Assembly: GCA_903813345.2 (NCBI GenBank)
Contig: CAIIXF020000001.1
Span: 31,660,556-31,724,555 of the forward strand
Length of the DNA: 64,000 bases
Reading direction: 5' to 3'
DNA from: Owenia fusiformis
Lineage: Eukaryota; Annelida; Polychaeta; Sabellida; Oweniidae
The translations under genes were made by a program, and so were the position numbers. Shown in pieces: positions 37,601 through 49,600 of this stretch. The stretch's first letter is position 1; every line of letters begins with the position of its first letter. A model generated the notes under the pieces. That model ran no database searches. It had not been told where the DNA came from and was given only the letters and a program-made list of their open reading frames with translations.

Positions 37601-40600
37601 TTTACTTCCTTAAAAACCATCTAAATTATGTTCTACATCTTTAGTTCCATACTACAAAACCATAAATATCACCAAAGAGGGATGGATTTAGAAACTATAG
37701 GGGTCGGCCATGGCTATACCTGGAATTCGTAAATTTGAAACCTTATATTTACAATTTTTCAAATTTTGGACTTGTTTAAAACCTTTAACTTCCTTAAAAC
37801 CCATCTAAACTATGTTTTACATCTTAGTTCCACACTATAAAACCATAAATATCATCATAGAGGGATGGATCTAGAACCTATAGGGGTCGGCCATGGCTAT
37901 ACCTGGAATTCATAAATTTCAAACCTTATATTTACAATTTTTCAAATTTTGGACTTGTTTAAAACCTTTAACTTCCTTAAAACCCATCTAAATTATGTTT
38001 TACATCTTAGTTCCACACTATAAAACCATAAATATCATCATAGAGGGATGGATCTAGAAACTATAGGGGTCAGCCATGGCTATACCTGGAATTCATAAAT
38101 TTGAAACCTTATATTTACAATTTTTCAAATTTTGGACTTGTTTAAAACCTTTAACTTCCTTAAAACCCATCTAAATTATGTTTTACATCTTTGTTTCACA
38201 CAATAAAACCATAAATATCATCATAGAGGGATGGATCTAGAAATTATAAGGGTCAGCTATAGTCATACACAAAATCCAGCTGTCAAAAATGTCAAATTTT
38301 TCGAAAAATCAACAATTTTTTTCTCAGCTCCTACCTCTTCCATGGCTTTGCATCTTTTAGGGTTACTAACCCTGCTATTGGGCACTTCACATGAATTTTT
38401 CCAACCTCTTACAGTGTCTAATTGAAAAGTTAGAATCAAAATAGTAAGAAAATGAGTCACGAATTTGCCCCCTGGGGTACATACTTTGTACTAATTTTAA
38501 AATTCTTTAGGAGTTATCAGCATCAATTATACTGCAAGTGATTCATATATATAATATATATGTATGTCACTTACAAACATCAAAATATCTAAGGTTATTT
38601 AGTGTGAACAATTTTTTCCCCAGGGTGGGGTGTTTTTGGGGGGTGGGGGGCTAACTCCTCAAAAAAAAGAACTTCCTACCACTCTGTGAAGCTATCACCT
38701 AGGTGGAAGTTTCATCCAAGACTCTCCCCTAACTGAAAATGCTGCCAAACCAACTATACACCATTTATTGAGAATTTTCCTCCTCGCCCCTTGAGTATTA
38801 AATACTTTATGAGTCCAGTGTAATTCTGACAGGTTTGAATAAAGCGTCATACCCAGTTTTATACCCTTTGTCCTCAACGAAATTAAAATTCATTGTTGAG
38901 AAAATACAGGTACATGTACATCTGAATTGAAAATTTGGGTGATGTTTGATTGAAATTTATCTTTATTAGTGTCATCATCAGTTAACACGTACATGTTTGT
39001 TTTATGTGTTCATCATTTAGTAAAAATTGTCATGACATACATGTCTACAAATATTCTTGTCAATCCAGTTAGTGTTATGATGGTTGGACAGAGTTTGTCC
39101 AAGGTGCTCTAATATATACATGTACACTATGTTCCATGTTAATATTGTTAAGTGCATGAAAGCATTTTAGAAAAACAAGTGTAATTACAAAAGATCTTAA
39201 AATGCTTTAAGAAATGATAGAGTATGAGAATGCGCAATTTTGAAAAACGCTTTCCACAAAGACGCTTTAGAGTTATTTTTAGTGTAATTCCAGTAATTAT
39301 GTCTTCCAGGAAGCAATCAGTTCAAACACTAACATGTGTGGGATATCAATTTATTCATTAGTCATGCAATAGGAGGGAGACAAATACATTAGATAACCCA
39401 CCACAATTTTTAAACTATTATCTAACCAATATAGTATTACTTCATGTCTACATCTATTGATATATAGAGAGTTGCACCTACCTCAGCCAAGTTGAGCTGA
39501 ATTGAGGCATGATCTTTAGCTGTGATGATTCTGTTGCTTGCAGAGCTAAAATCATTATACAAAATATATAACAAATGTATATCATTCTAATATAGATTTA
39601 CATATCAATGTACAATAAAATCAAACACACCATAATGTGACAAAATATCACTATCTGTTTGCAATTGAAGAATTGAAATGACTTACAGTTAGACACCACA
39701 TATCAAAATAAACAAAATTTTACTTTTAGTAGGAATATTACACACACCAGTAATGAATATTTATGAGAACAATGTAATATTAGAAGATCACACTATTTCC
39801 TAACATGTTTGAAAGTGCACAATAATTTTTTTTCAGCCCAAAAAGCTGATATATTTTGGATTATTCTAACCTATGTAGTCTTGATTTGATTGACATGGGT
39901 GAATGGTCTACTCTGCATTTCAGGAGTGTAATGAAACTTTTAACATAGTTCTAGATTTTATCACGCCTAACCATCGACAAGGTACAGTGACAAAATATAC
40001 CGTAGTACACTTTACATGTGTAAAAAATAATCTGAGGAATACATTAGAATTTCATTTTTTATTTTTTTGTGTATTCGTTTAGGACATCCTCCTAAACAGG
40101 TGTTCAGAATCCGTACCTCCTTCTTCCCCCTGCTATAACCAATTTGGACGCGCCCGATTTAACTGAATCACATGATCTAATTATGCGCAATGACTTATAC
40201 ATGATTTCTATCGCAGTGTTGCGACAGCCAATCAGATTGCGAGTTCTTAATTGGGGAAATGGTAACTGCTTATCGCAGGGGGTAAAAAGAAGCCCTGTGA
40301 TCGGAGGATGGTTTAGGAAGACATTTAACTTTCTAATAACGTTAAAAGATTTTCGAACAGTGCTTGATTTTTTTCGAGGTTAATCTACCCACAAAAATTG
40401 ATCGATTGGAAAATGTTGAGTTTTTCACATTTCCTTTGATCATTTTTTCCCCTGTCGCCCAAGAGTGTCGATTATTATTACATTCGAGTTGACAACGTAC
40501 ACTTATGCTGAGGTTTCATTAACGGCGTCCTTCAATGGAGAGGACGTAAATCAAGATTGGGTGGACGTAAATTAAAAAAATAATTACGTTTTTGGGACGC

Positions 40601-43478
40601 AATTTGAATTTCGTAAATCAATTCGTGAATCCACTTACCTTCAGTCTCTTTATTTCGTCAGAATCCACTAAATAATTGAAGGAAATTCTATTTCTAAAAG
40701 AAATAAAATTTTCTTTCGAAGTTTCCTTCCCGGAAGTTTTTTTCTGATCGAAATAGTACGAGGCATGTGATAGGACAAATAGTTATCCAATACTCGATAT
40801 CCGAGCAGTAATAGTCTTACAATTGGCCGCTGGAGGACCCGATTCAAACCATTTTCTTTTGGTCAAGTGCGATCACAAGATCATTATTTAAGAATGCGCA
40901 AGCGCAAGAAACTGAACCAAAAAATTGAACCTCGCGCAGATTGCCCCTAAATGTGTGTTCTAACCTCTAGAGGGTAAGTAAGACTCTTAATCTTCAGGTA
41001 AATCAAGTTCTACCGACGAAGTTAGGCCATGAAATCTACTCTATATAGATTTGCAGAAGAACCAGAATTTCTAAGTTGAAATTGCTTGGACATTATACTT
41101 ATAGAACGAAGGATTTACGATATTAAGAACTCAAGAATTACAATTTCAACTTTATAAATGAGACAGGAAAGTAGGACTAGGGACATCTTGAGGTCCGAAC
41201 TCCTGTGCAGTGATATATCACTGCGGCGGGCAGGTATCTCACCGTAAGCTAACCAAACCTGTCTGGCCCAGTAATCTACTCCCGATTCTGAATTGTCGTA
41301 GTAAGCATGGTAACTTCGTAATAAACAACTGACGTGATTGGTTCTAGTCCCATGCTCAGGTCGCGTGATTGTAAAATTTAGACAATTTCATGGTCGAATT
41401 GAGCGTATTAGTCCATTTCACTGCTTCATTGCGTCAGTAGAATGGCAAAAATAAGAAATTGGGAGACCATTGTGCAATAATATATGGAAAAGTATATTCA
41501 TAATGTACATGAATGACATTTGTATATTTCAGATTTTTTAGTTTTTTGTGCAATAAGCCTGTGCAGTCTTGTAATTTGAAGAATTTCAGCCATGTTATCT
41601 TTTTGAAAATAACATGGCAGAGAAGCATCCAAATATAAGAGGCCAATCCAAGATATACAAATGTCATTCATGTACAATAGGAATATATTTTTCCATATAT
41701 TAGACCTATTGCTAGGGACTACAACAGATTTTTCAAATCAATTTAACCCTGACAAATTATATATGGTCGGAAAGCTTATTCAACAAGTAATTATATGAAA
41801 CAGACCCCAATTTGATACACTCACCCTATCTTAAGCTATGACATTTTAAAGATGGTACCCGTCATAAACTTTGTGCCACGTTTTTTGCTCTTTTTTATAA
41901 AAATATATAAATAATACATAAAAAAATTCAAATTTATTTGAACTTGACAAGTAATATATGCTTGCAAAGCTTATTCAATTTCCAATCTAATGAGATGGAC
42001 CCACCTTATTCTGACAAATATAACTGAAGATATGGCATTTTAAAGAAGGTATACCCCTACTTATTTTTAGGCGATTTTCAGCCATATTCCTTAAAATAGT
42101 AAAAACATTCCTTCAAGTACCTTAAAAGTCCAAGACTAGATTTACATAATGTAGGCAAATTGGGGGGGTAAGTGGTTACTATTAAAACATATACATGACG
42201 TTCTACATGGCTATACATGGTATATTACAAGAATAAACTTCCTGGTTGCAGTAAGTGGATACATGCAACATATTTACATGACAAGTCAATGTTACTTCCG
42301 GGTTTGCACTCCACTTCTGGTTTGGGAAGGGTCACAAAATTAGAATGTGCAACAGTGCGCACCAAGGGAATTATCTGAAGTTAATTTTTTTTGTAAAACA
42401 CATAAATCTTCAAATGTTGACACGGTTTCATGAAGTTCCTCCATCCAGAACACTTAGAATCATCCCGCTAAATATTGGGTATATTCTACATTACTTACCT
42501 CATAGTAAGACCTAAATAATTAGTGTTTACTAATTTTTTTTAAAATTTTGATTCTTTTTCGAAAAACGTGATGTGCAGTTCGTCATCAGTTTTTGTGTCT
42601 AACGAGTGTGAATTAATTTTCTTTCCAACATAGTGACCTACTTCCGGAAATTTTGAAAAACAACTTCCGCCATTTTTGTAAAGTTTTGGTTCTTATTAAC
42701 TACGTTTTAGCGACACATGTAGACTGTATCACTGCTTAACAAGGTAAATATGATAGAATAATATCCCTTTCTTATTATTAAGCACTAAAAAGTGGAATCA
42801 ATTGGTGACATTAGGAGTTTTCAACGAAATAAAAATGGTTATTTAACATAGGTTGGCATACGTATTTTCCCCGGGGGGAAAGTCACTGGAGTCCCTACTA
42901 TTGCAAAATGATATTTTGATTTCTTATTTTTTAGCTTTTACTGACGCAGTTAAACGGTGAAATGGATTCTAATAAACAACACGTGCGGTAAACTATTATC
43001 AACACAACTTTTAGTCAGAATTCCTTCCGCGGTGATTTCTTCTCATATTTCAATAATTTTGATATATATTTTGACAAAATAATGTTTGGGGAACATTCAT
43101 GAATACATATTTTATAAGTTGTGTGAAAATTCACCACATAATGAAAAGGGGAACTATTTTCCCCAAATTTTGAGGATTTTCTTCATCTGCCCGCCGCAGT
43201 ATCTATACCGAGACACTGCATTGGAGTTCGCTTGAGGTCTAGAAAAAAGCTCACCATTTTCTTGGGATGTACATATCCACATATTCACCAGCTTCGTTCT
43301 GCATGTTTGCTTCTTAGTTACCTACTAAAAGTAATAAAAAAACACAATGAAGTACTTATATTTAGAAATCACTTACATATATTATCTGATTTGGGGCATA
43401 AGTAAGAAAATAATGGAATCAAAGTGGGAAAGAGAACTCACACTTTTACGCAAAAATGGCTGACCGGAAAGAGAAAGC
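31621..43478 (-). CDS. RPS21: 40S ribosomal protein S21 (complete gene)
   Basis: Coding exons 43255-43304, 39482-39545, 32868-32995 and 31695-31704 join by consensus GT/AG introns (phases 2, 0, 2) to 83 aa, the exact length of vertebrate RPS21. Recognisable blocks are [37 protein letters not shown], and [22 protein letters not shown]21 is a component of the small ribosomal subunit acting in late 18S rRNA processing and translation. A pyrimidine-rich stretch (CTTTCTCTTTCC) near 43478 resembles the 5' TOP start of ribosomal protein genes, with a short noncoding exon ending at 43442 before a GTGAGT donor. Minus AATAAA at 31621-31626 lies about 70 nt after the stop. The gene is unusually long (12 kb) for a ribosomal protein because its introns hold transposons. 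Confidence 0.97.
31695..31704 (-). CDS. RPS21: RPS21 terminal coding exon (10 nt)
   Basis: Acceptor TTGATTTCAG then G AAC TAC TGA, giving KNY at the C-terminus (KNF in vertebrates). Followed by a short 3' UTR and AATAAA at 31621-31626. Confidence 0.93.
32868..32995 (-). CDS. RPS21: RPS21 coding exon 3
   Basis: Acceptor TATTAG. Encodes [20 protein letters not shown] and on to DGVIA. Read straight through, it meets TAA at once (AAG TAA), but a strong donor GTAAGT overlaps that point, and splicing to 31704 restores the family's Lys-Asn-aromatic end. Confidence 0.95.
33104..38797. mobile_element. 5.7-kb inverted-repeat element with 183-bp tandem arrays in both arms
   Basis: Outer ends TACTCAAGGGGCGAGGAGG are inverted copies, each flanked by TTA (33101-33103 and 38798-38800), suggesting a 3-bp duplication. 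The arms span roughly 33104-34370 and 37390-38797 and pair closely. Each arm contains tandem units of about 183 bp, marked by GATGGATCTAGAAACTATAG: four in the left arm (near 33661, 33845, 34028, 34211) and five in the right (37496, 37682, 37865, 38048, 38231). The unpaired centre shows no recognisable gene. It lies wholly inside the RPS21 intron between coding exons 2 and 3. PIF/Harbinger affinity is possible from the TTA flank only. Confidence 0.75.
39482..39545 (-). CDS. RPS21: RPS21 coding exon 2
   Basis: Acceptor ATTTTAG, donor GAG/GTAGGT. Completes the Cys codon and encodes [20 protein letters not shown] then E. Confidence 0.97.
39960..40510. repeat. Second copy of the 22-kb dispersed repeat
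   Basis: Matches 22045-22400 from TCACGCCTAACCATCGACAA to TAAAAGATTTTCGAACAGT and TTTTTTCCCCTGT, ending near GAGTTGACAACGTACA, which recurs inverted at about 22487. This copy is interrupted by the insertion at 40085-40310. Confidence 0.75.
40085..40310. mobile_element. 226-bp MITE with 8-bp duplication and visible empty site
   Basis: Ends CATCCTCC...ACAGG are inverted at the right as CCTGTGATCGGAGGATG. Flanked by exact 8-bp repeats GTTTAGGA (40077-40084, 40311-40318). The paralogous copy at 22224-22231 reads GTTTAGAA with no insertion. Eight-bp duplication suggests hAT, Merlin or another 8-bp superfamily; the ends do not decide. Confidence 0.8.
41190..43245. mobile_element. Probable inverted-repeat element in RPS21 intron 1
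   Basis: GAGGTCCGAACTCCTGTGCA...CTGCGGCGGGCAG at 41190-41235 is repeated inverted at about 43188-43241. Inside, 41460-41570 pairs inverted with 41650-41700, and 41745-41880 and 41935-42055 are two diverged tandem copies (GACAA...TATATG, AAAGCTTATTCAA). Termini were not defined exactly. Confidence 0.5.
43255..43304 (-). CDS. RPS21: RPS21 coding exon 1
   Basis: ATG at 43304, [16 protein letters not shown], ends in TG before donor GTGAGC. A TTTTAG acceptor at about 43327 lies just upstream of the ATG, so a noncoding exon precedes it, as in vertebrate RPS21. Confidence 0.97.
43442..43478 (-). other. RPS21: Probable noncoding first exon of RPS21
   Basis: Minus strand starts with CTTTCTCTTTCCGG, a TOP-like pyrimidine run, and ends at a consensus donor GTGAGT. 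The start position is inferred. Confidence 0.6.
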
Positions 43479-43613
43479 ACATGCGATAAATTAGCCAATC
43501 ACATCATGTCTTGGTGCGCAATTGGCAACCGGAAGTAAAAAAATTTTGAAAATATTTCTTCACGGTGTTTTATCTTTATCTTGTTAATTGGTCACTCTTA
43601 AGGGTTGGCATAA
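43479..43613. promoter_or_regulatory. Bidirectional promoter of RPS21 and NME6
   Basis: Only about 135 bp separate the inferred RPS21 start from the NME6 ATG. It contains ATTGG (43521-43525; CCAAT on the minus strand) and an ETS/GABP-type CCGGAAGT (43529-43536); another CCGGAA lies in the RPS21 leader at 43464. No TATA box is seen, as is usual for such housekeeping pairs. Confidence 0.7.
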
Positions 43614-43682
43614 ATGAAGAATCTCGAGGTGACACTAGCCATTCTAAAACCAGATGTTCTATCTCATCCTATCATAGCACAG
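43614..43682 (+). CDS. NME6: NME6 exon 1
   Basis: ATG at 43614; MKNLEVTLAILKPDVLSHPI then IAQ; donor CAG/GTAATT, phase 0. The start is the only ATG in frame before the conserved KPD motif. Confidence 0.95.
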
Positions 43683-46600
43683 GTAATTATCTATGCACCA
43701 CATTAGATCTAAAAAGAAATGGGAAAAGAAATAGCAAATCACAAATGTTTATGAAAGCTAAGATCTAGACACAGTCCTAATCACTTTGTCTGTGCTATCA
43801 AAATTGGAAGTTCATGATGATGAAACATAAGCACAATATTCAAGAGGAAATAAATTGAATGTCAAAACTTCATTTTTTCCTGGAAAGTTTTTGAAATCTC
43901 ATGCTAGACTACAAAAGTTACCACACATAGTCAATCCATCTCAGCAGTAGTGCGTGTACCTCTTGCGCAATAGCTCCCGGATTTGACCCCTGTTTCAGGC
44001 AATACTAATGAGGGATGTTGCGATAGGAAAGCACAATCAAGACACCTTGGACTTTTTTGCATGTTGAGCTGTACCACATATTCACCTACAAATTCACCAA
44101 CGAAGAAACCCCCAAACCACTGCTCTATGTGCTAGTTATGGGATTGTGCTGACCAGTTGAAATATTTTCGTTGAGATTAATTATCTGAAACTTGAGTAAA
44201 CTGGAGAAATTCATATGTAATCTGATTGGATGTTAAATTGTTTATCAGTATTGGTTACGTGACCAAAGGAACTCCATATATGGCAGTTCTGGAAATTTTA
44301 AAAGGAATTGACAAAGAGCTTTAAATTTGATTTGCTGCCTGGCTCAAGGCGCATGCCAAATTTCCTGACGCTCGTGTGCTCCTGTCATTTGAAAGGGTTT
44401 TCCCTCCATTGCCGCTATTGAACTCAATTGTGTTCAGTTCTGACAATTTATTGTTCTATTGATTCTCTCAATATATCGGCAATACTTTACCCATAAGTTG
44501 GTCTCAAGATTAGCAATTATAATGGTACATCACTGGTTGTCCAGGGGAGAAACCCATGGCGTAATCTACCTTTAATTAAGTATAAAGTACTTCAGCATGT
44601 TTGACTGCCACAACTTGTAAAAAAGGTTGGGATGTGCACTGGTGGATCCAGAAGCTAACAAGGGGGACCCACATTTAAAGTAAGGATAGAAATTCCTTGC
44701 TAGCGCAGAAATTTTTTTGGCCCAAATTTTGAAAATTAAGGCCCATTTTTGATAATTTGGTCTTAAAAAGGCCCAAAAAGGCTAACTAATGCCCCAAAAG
44801 GCCCATTTTTGAGGCCCTACAATTGGGGCCTTCAAATATTTTTCTGGGCCCACTCAAGGGGGGCTGGGCCCCATGGGCTCCCAAATCTGCCAGTGGTCGT
44901 ACTGTACTTGTAATGTATGACAATGTATGAGATGAGTGCACTTAAAAGAACAAAAGGCTCTTCCAAGGAGGGGTTCCTGGATCTGCCTTCCTTGATTACA
45001 TGCGTTAAAGGAATTCTAGTCGATAAAAATAACAAAATATTGCTTCTGGGACAAGATCAAACTACTTTTGCATATTCTTTACCTTACCTATTTTGTATTT
45101 TAACAATCAACACAAGTATACATACCATACTTCAGCAGATATCGGATAAATTCAGAAAAATATTTTCGTCCGCCTGTGAATATTTCAATTATTCAGATTT
45201 TGCCGTGGATTCGATTTTAAATGCTTCTAAATGATCTTCTAATGCTTACTATGATTTCTATTAGTAATGTTTTGACTTCCCTCTTCATAAAAAGAACATT
45301 ATCACCATTTACTCGACTGGAAAATTCACTTCCGGTCTGTCGTAATAAAGATGAGCTGAAAGTTGTCGTGAATACATTTCAATCCTCAGTCTAAATATCG
45401 CTTTTCAAGGTTCAATAGGTGACTTTGAATGGACTTTCATGCATAGTTTGAAAATAGAATCACCAGAGAAGGTTTTAAACCATAAAATTGACTCTAAACA
45501 CTGAGAAAATGTTTTTTTTAACCATTTTGTCGGCTGTATGTTACAGTATGCCTTTAATTACGTCCCTGTACGGGATATACCCAAGAGGTTCGTCACCTTC
45601 ACAAACAATAGAGTACATGTAGATGCAAGTAGAAATAATCCTGATTTAGGTTATAAAAGATTCAAATTTTAGTAAAAGTGAACTCATATTTGAGATTTAC
45701 ATAATCTAACAGAGGCGTAGCTAGCCCATTTTGCGAGTGTACGCCCGTATGATTTCCCGGTTTTTATCAAAATTAACAAAACGATGGTTCTATAAAATAG
45801 GAAGATCCCGGGTGTCCAGAAGATAGGGGACACACTAAACACTCTTAATTCAATGAAGGAAATATGTATTGTTTGATCATTTTGACATAGCTTTTTAAAG
45901 GGACTGAATTAACTGTATTAACAGATAATATTCGGGAAACAAAATAGACAGATTCTATATAATCATGCCATCGGTGATCGAAGCCGTCTATCAAGGCGAT
46001 TTTATTTTTTAGGCTACCTAAAACTGTATGAATGAGGCTCATTGTTTTAAGCTTTTGTGGTCATTCTCCATGAAATATTATTATTTTTTCTGTGTTTGTT
46101 TTTATCTAGCTCACAAGATGATTAACAATAAAAGAACAGTTACACGACCGTCTCAACTCCATTTCGGATCTTAACAATCTGTACGTGATTCTATAGAATA
46201 AATTCTATCTTTCTGTTTTTTGCATTTGCGAACATGTCAATAACAATATCAATGTTTATATCCTGTTCCCTATGGATATGTATCATGGCCAAGGAAGAAA
46301 GTCTTTCCTCGTTCATTGTGGAACGCAAGTATCTCTAATTATCAGTAGCTAACTGATTCAAAACAAAGAAAATGAAATAATCGAGAACTTTTTTATTTAT
46401 TAACACGAGTCTTCATAGATCTCCTATCGATTTCTATCTCTTGGGTAAAATATTTATTTTTCATCACAATTAATCAGGTAAATTTTATTTTTCCTTAAAA
46501 TTTGAGAGTACGCCTGGGCGTACTTGGCGTACACGTAGCTACGCCACTGCTAAAATAACCAAGAAATGTGGCTTGAAAAATCGTTTATCGTCTTTGTAAT

Positions 46601-49600
46601 TTTAATTTTCTTTGAAAATGTGACTTTTAGTGGACATACAGTGTATTCTTAATCACATGTATATAATTATCAAGTTGAAAAAGGTTATATGAAAATTGCT
46701 GGAGCAACTCCCTTCCCCTCTGGCCAAAAATCATGTAGTTTTTCACCATTCTGAGTGCTTTTCAAGTGACTTTTGCCATTTTGGGGACATAGTTCATTGT
46801 CAAAAGTGAACCCCTTCCACTGTTAATCTTTGGCAGGTGCTGGCTTGGGGCCTGCAGGTCTAGGATCATAGCCATCTGTTTGTTATGGCAAAATAGACAT
46901 AATTACCAATGGAACGTTTTCATGTTAATGAACTGAACTTGGAGAGATAAGGTAGAGTTCATGATTTGGTCTTGCATACTGAATGTGCTTAATCTATTGA
47001 AAGTACAAGTTTAGGGGGCCTTTTTCTTTATCTGCCATTGCCTGCCATGTTATCTGACCCGAATTAGCCACCTGGTTGGAGGTGAAATCGATAACTACCT
47101 ACTGGCACCTTGGTAATTGAGTCACAGTATTGTTATGTCACCAATACAAGTGGCCAGTGGATGGTGTCTGTAACAAATGGCAGGTGGTGACATTTTGTAT
47201 CTTAATGCCTTGTCGAAGTTTACCAAAGTCAGTTGTGGTTTGAGGTTTTGTACATGTATACTCTGCCAGAAAGTATGAAACATATATAGTCATTTTAAAA
47301 ACCTTTGAATTGGTTCTAAATAATGACTTTAGGGCTTACAGTAATATGTCATTGTATTGTATCAAAATAAAGAGGATGTATTTCTTAGCTTTATATGCAT
47401 GTTTTCTTTCTTTCCATAACTGCCATGAGTTCTTTCACTTTCATGGTCACTCTAAAGTATAAAGTTATCAGGATACATTTTAATTTTAGTGTATAAAGAA
47501 TACCATACTGCGGAACAACTTCTTCATCGTTAGATCACAGACTGTTATACTAACCAAGCAGAAGGTTGAGGAGTTCTACAGGGATCACAAAGGTAACCCA
47601 CTACACTGGGGATCTGGGGGGGGGGGCTTGGGGGGCCGGGCCCTTGGGTGGGCCCAGAAAAAAAATTGGGGCCAAAAAAGCCTTAAGGCCCCAAAAAGTG
47701 GGCCTTTTTTGGTCATTACTGGGCCTTGTAAGGCCTAATTTTAATTTTAGGCCAAATTTTGAAGAAAATGGGCCTCAAAATTTCAACATTTTTTCTGGTC
47801 TGAAAATTTGGGCCCCCCCTTGATGATTCCCAGATCCGCCCCTGCACTCCCTGCACTACATGTGCATATATTGACAATAGGTTTTAGCTTATTATTTTGT
47901 ACATTATAGAAATAATTTGAGTGGCACACCCTCTCAAGATCCCCTCAATATTTCAATTGTGGCAGCCACCATTGCCTCAATTCAATTTCACTTCCTTAAT
48001 AAACAGCTAACTTACACAACTGGTCTATTACAATGTTACAAGCATTCTTTTCTGAAAATAAAGCCTAAAAAATTCAATGCTTCACATTTTGGTATTTTTT
48101 CTCCACCTGTCTTTCTGTCTGTCTGTCCATTTGTCAACAATTTTTTGACAAATGAGAACTCTATTTTCTGAACTAATGTATACAGGTCAGGCTGTCCTAC
48201 TGTCCCGCAATTTGCGTATTTGTCAAGCATTTGCTTCAAGAAATTGAAGTCACGCCCATTTTTTGTGTGACAGAATATGTCACTCAAATATACATTTTTC
48301 TGATTATGGTCAAGCAAAGATATTTCAAGAGAACATCAAAAAAGTAAGAGTATATTTTAGCCTAAATCCCACAATGATTTCATAATTAACTATGAGCCTA
48401 TTGATCATATTCATTGTATTATGTGGGTGATACTTATTTATGATATTCATATATTTGACCTACTTTTGCATTCTTTGTGATGACCTAATTTAATGAATCG
48501 TATACATTTATGGAGCAATTATGTTGTTACTATTATATGAGTTCTACTTGATACATGATTTTTGAATTTGACCTACATGATGTACACACGCGGTAGTATC
48601 TCTTCGGGACGTATCGAAACCACTCCGTCCCGAAAAACCGTTAATTTGAATTTAAAACCTACCCCAGTGTTTGAAAATCAAGGATTGTGAGTCTCACACT
48701 TCACCGTTTTTCTTCAAACTTGTTCCGTACAAAGCTTCACAGAAATACCTTTCAGTCGATACATTGTTTTCGTGTACAAAGTACCTCGTTTTAGCGGCGT
48801 TTTGGTCCCCAGCTGTGAGATAAAGCAAATTTTCATAACTTTCAACTGTAAGTCAAGTTATCTCGCCAGTCTTTTACCCATTCTCGCCCATAATTTCAGA
48901 ATGGACTCCCATTACAAGCTTCCATCGCTACGTCTTGATTTTTGGGCATCAAACGCAGCAGTTTCTAAATCATCCACACATCTCTTCAAATTTGACCAAT
49001 ACGCCCCGTCATCTTCCACTACGCCCCGCCGAGTCTATCACTATACACGTAGAGTTGCATTCTAAAACAATTTGTCCATCGATGTGTCCGTTTGTAGGTT
49101 GCCATTGTCGATTCTAAATACCAATCGGATTGTGTTTTAAGATTTACCCATTCTTGTCCATTTTCAATATACCTATAATCGGGTGGTCCAAAATCTCCCT
49201 AAAATTTAGATTTCCCGATATTGCAATATAAAGATTTTAATTACTGAACAATTGAAAATATTTTTAAGAAACGTTTAAAGTGCCCTATCCTTGAAAAAAT
49301 GTTAAAATGCGAAAGGATGAGTGATGTCAATTATATTATTTTCAGCATAACGTTAGAAACATGTATCATTTTATATGGTACACGTTTCATAATGTAATCC
49401 AATGGAATCATACAGAAGAAAGGTTGACACACAACAGTTTCCCGATGGATTAAGCTAAAAAAGTGGTGCCTGTAGGGTTATTGAAAATCATACATGATGA
49501 AGAAAAAATACATATTCCTGAAATACAACAGTTTAATTTTGAGTTATAAACCATTTATGAAAACGGCATATTTGTCAAAATTACCAAAACTTCAAGTGAG

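Noticed and set aside
44917-45234. 105-aa plus-strand frame in NME6 intron 1
   Set aside because: No domain, and the NME6 exons on either side join in phase without it; likely chance.
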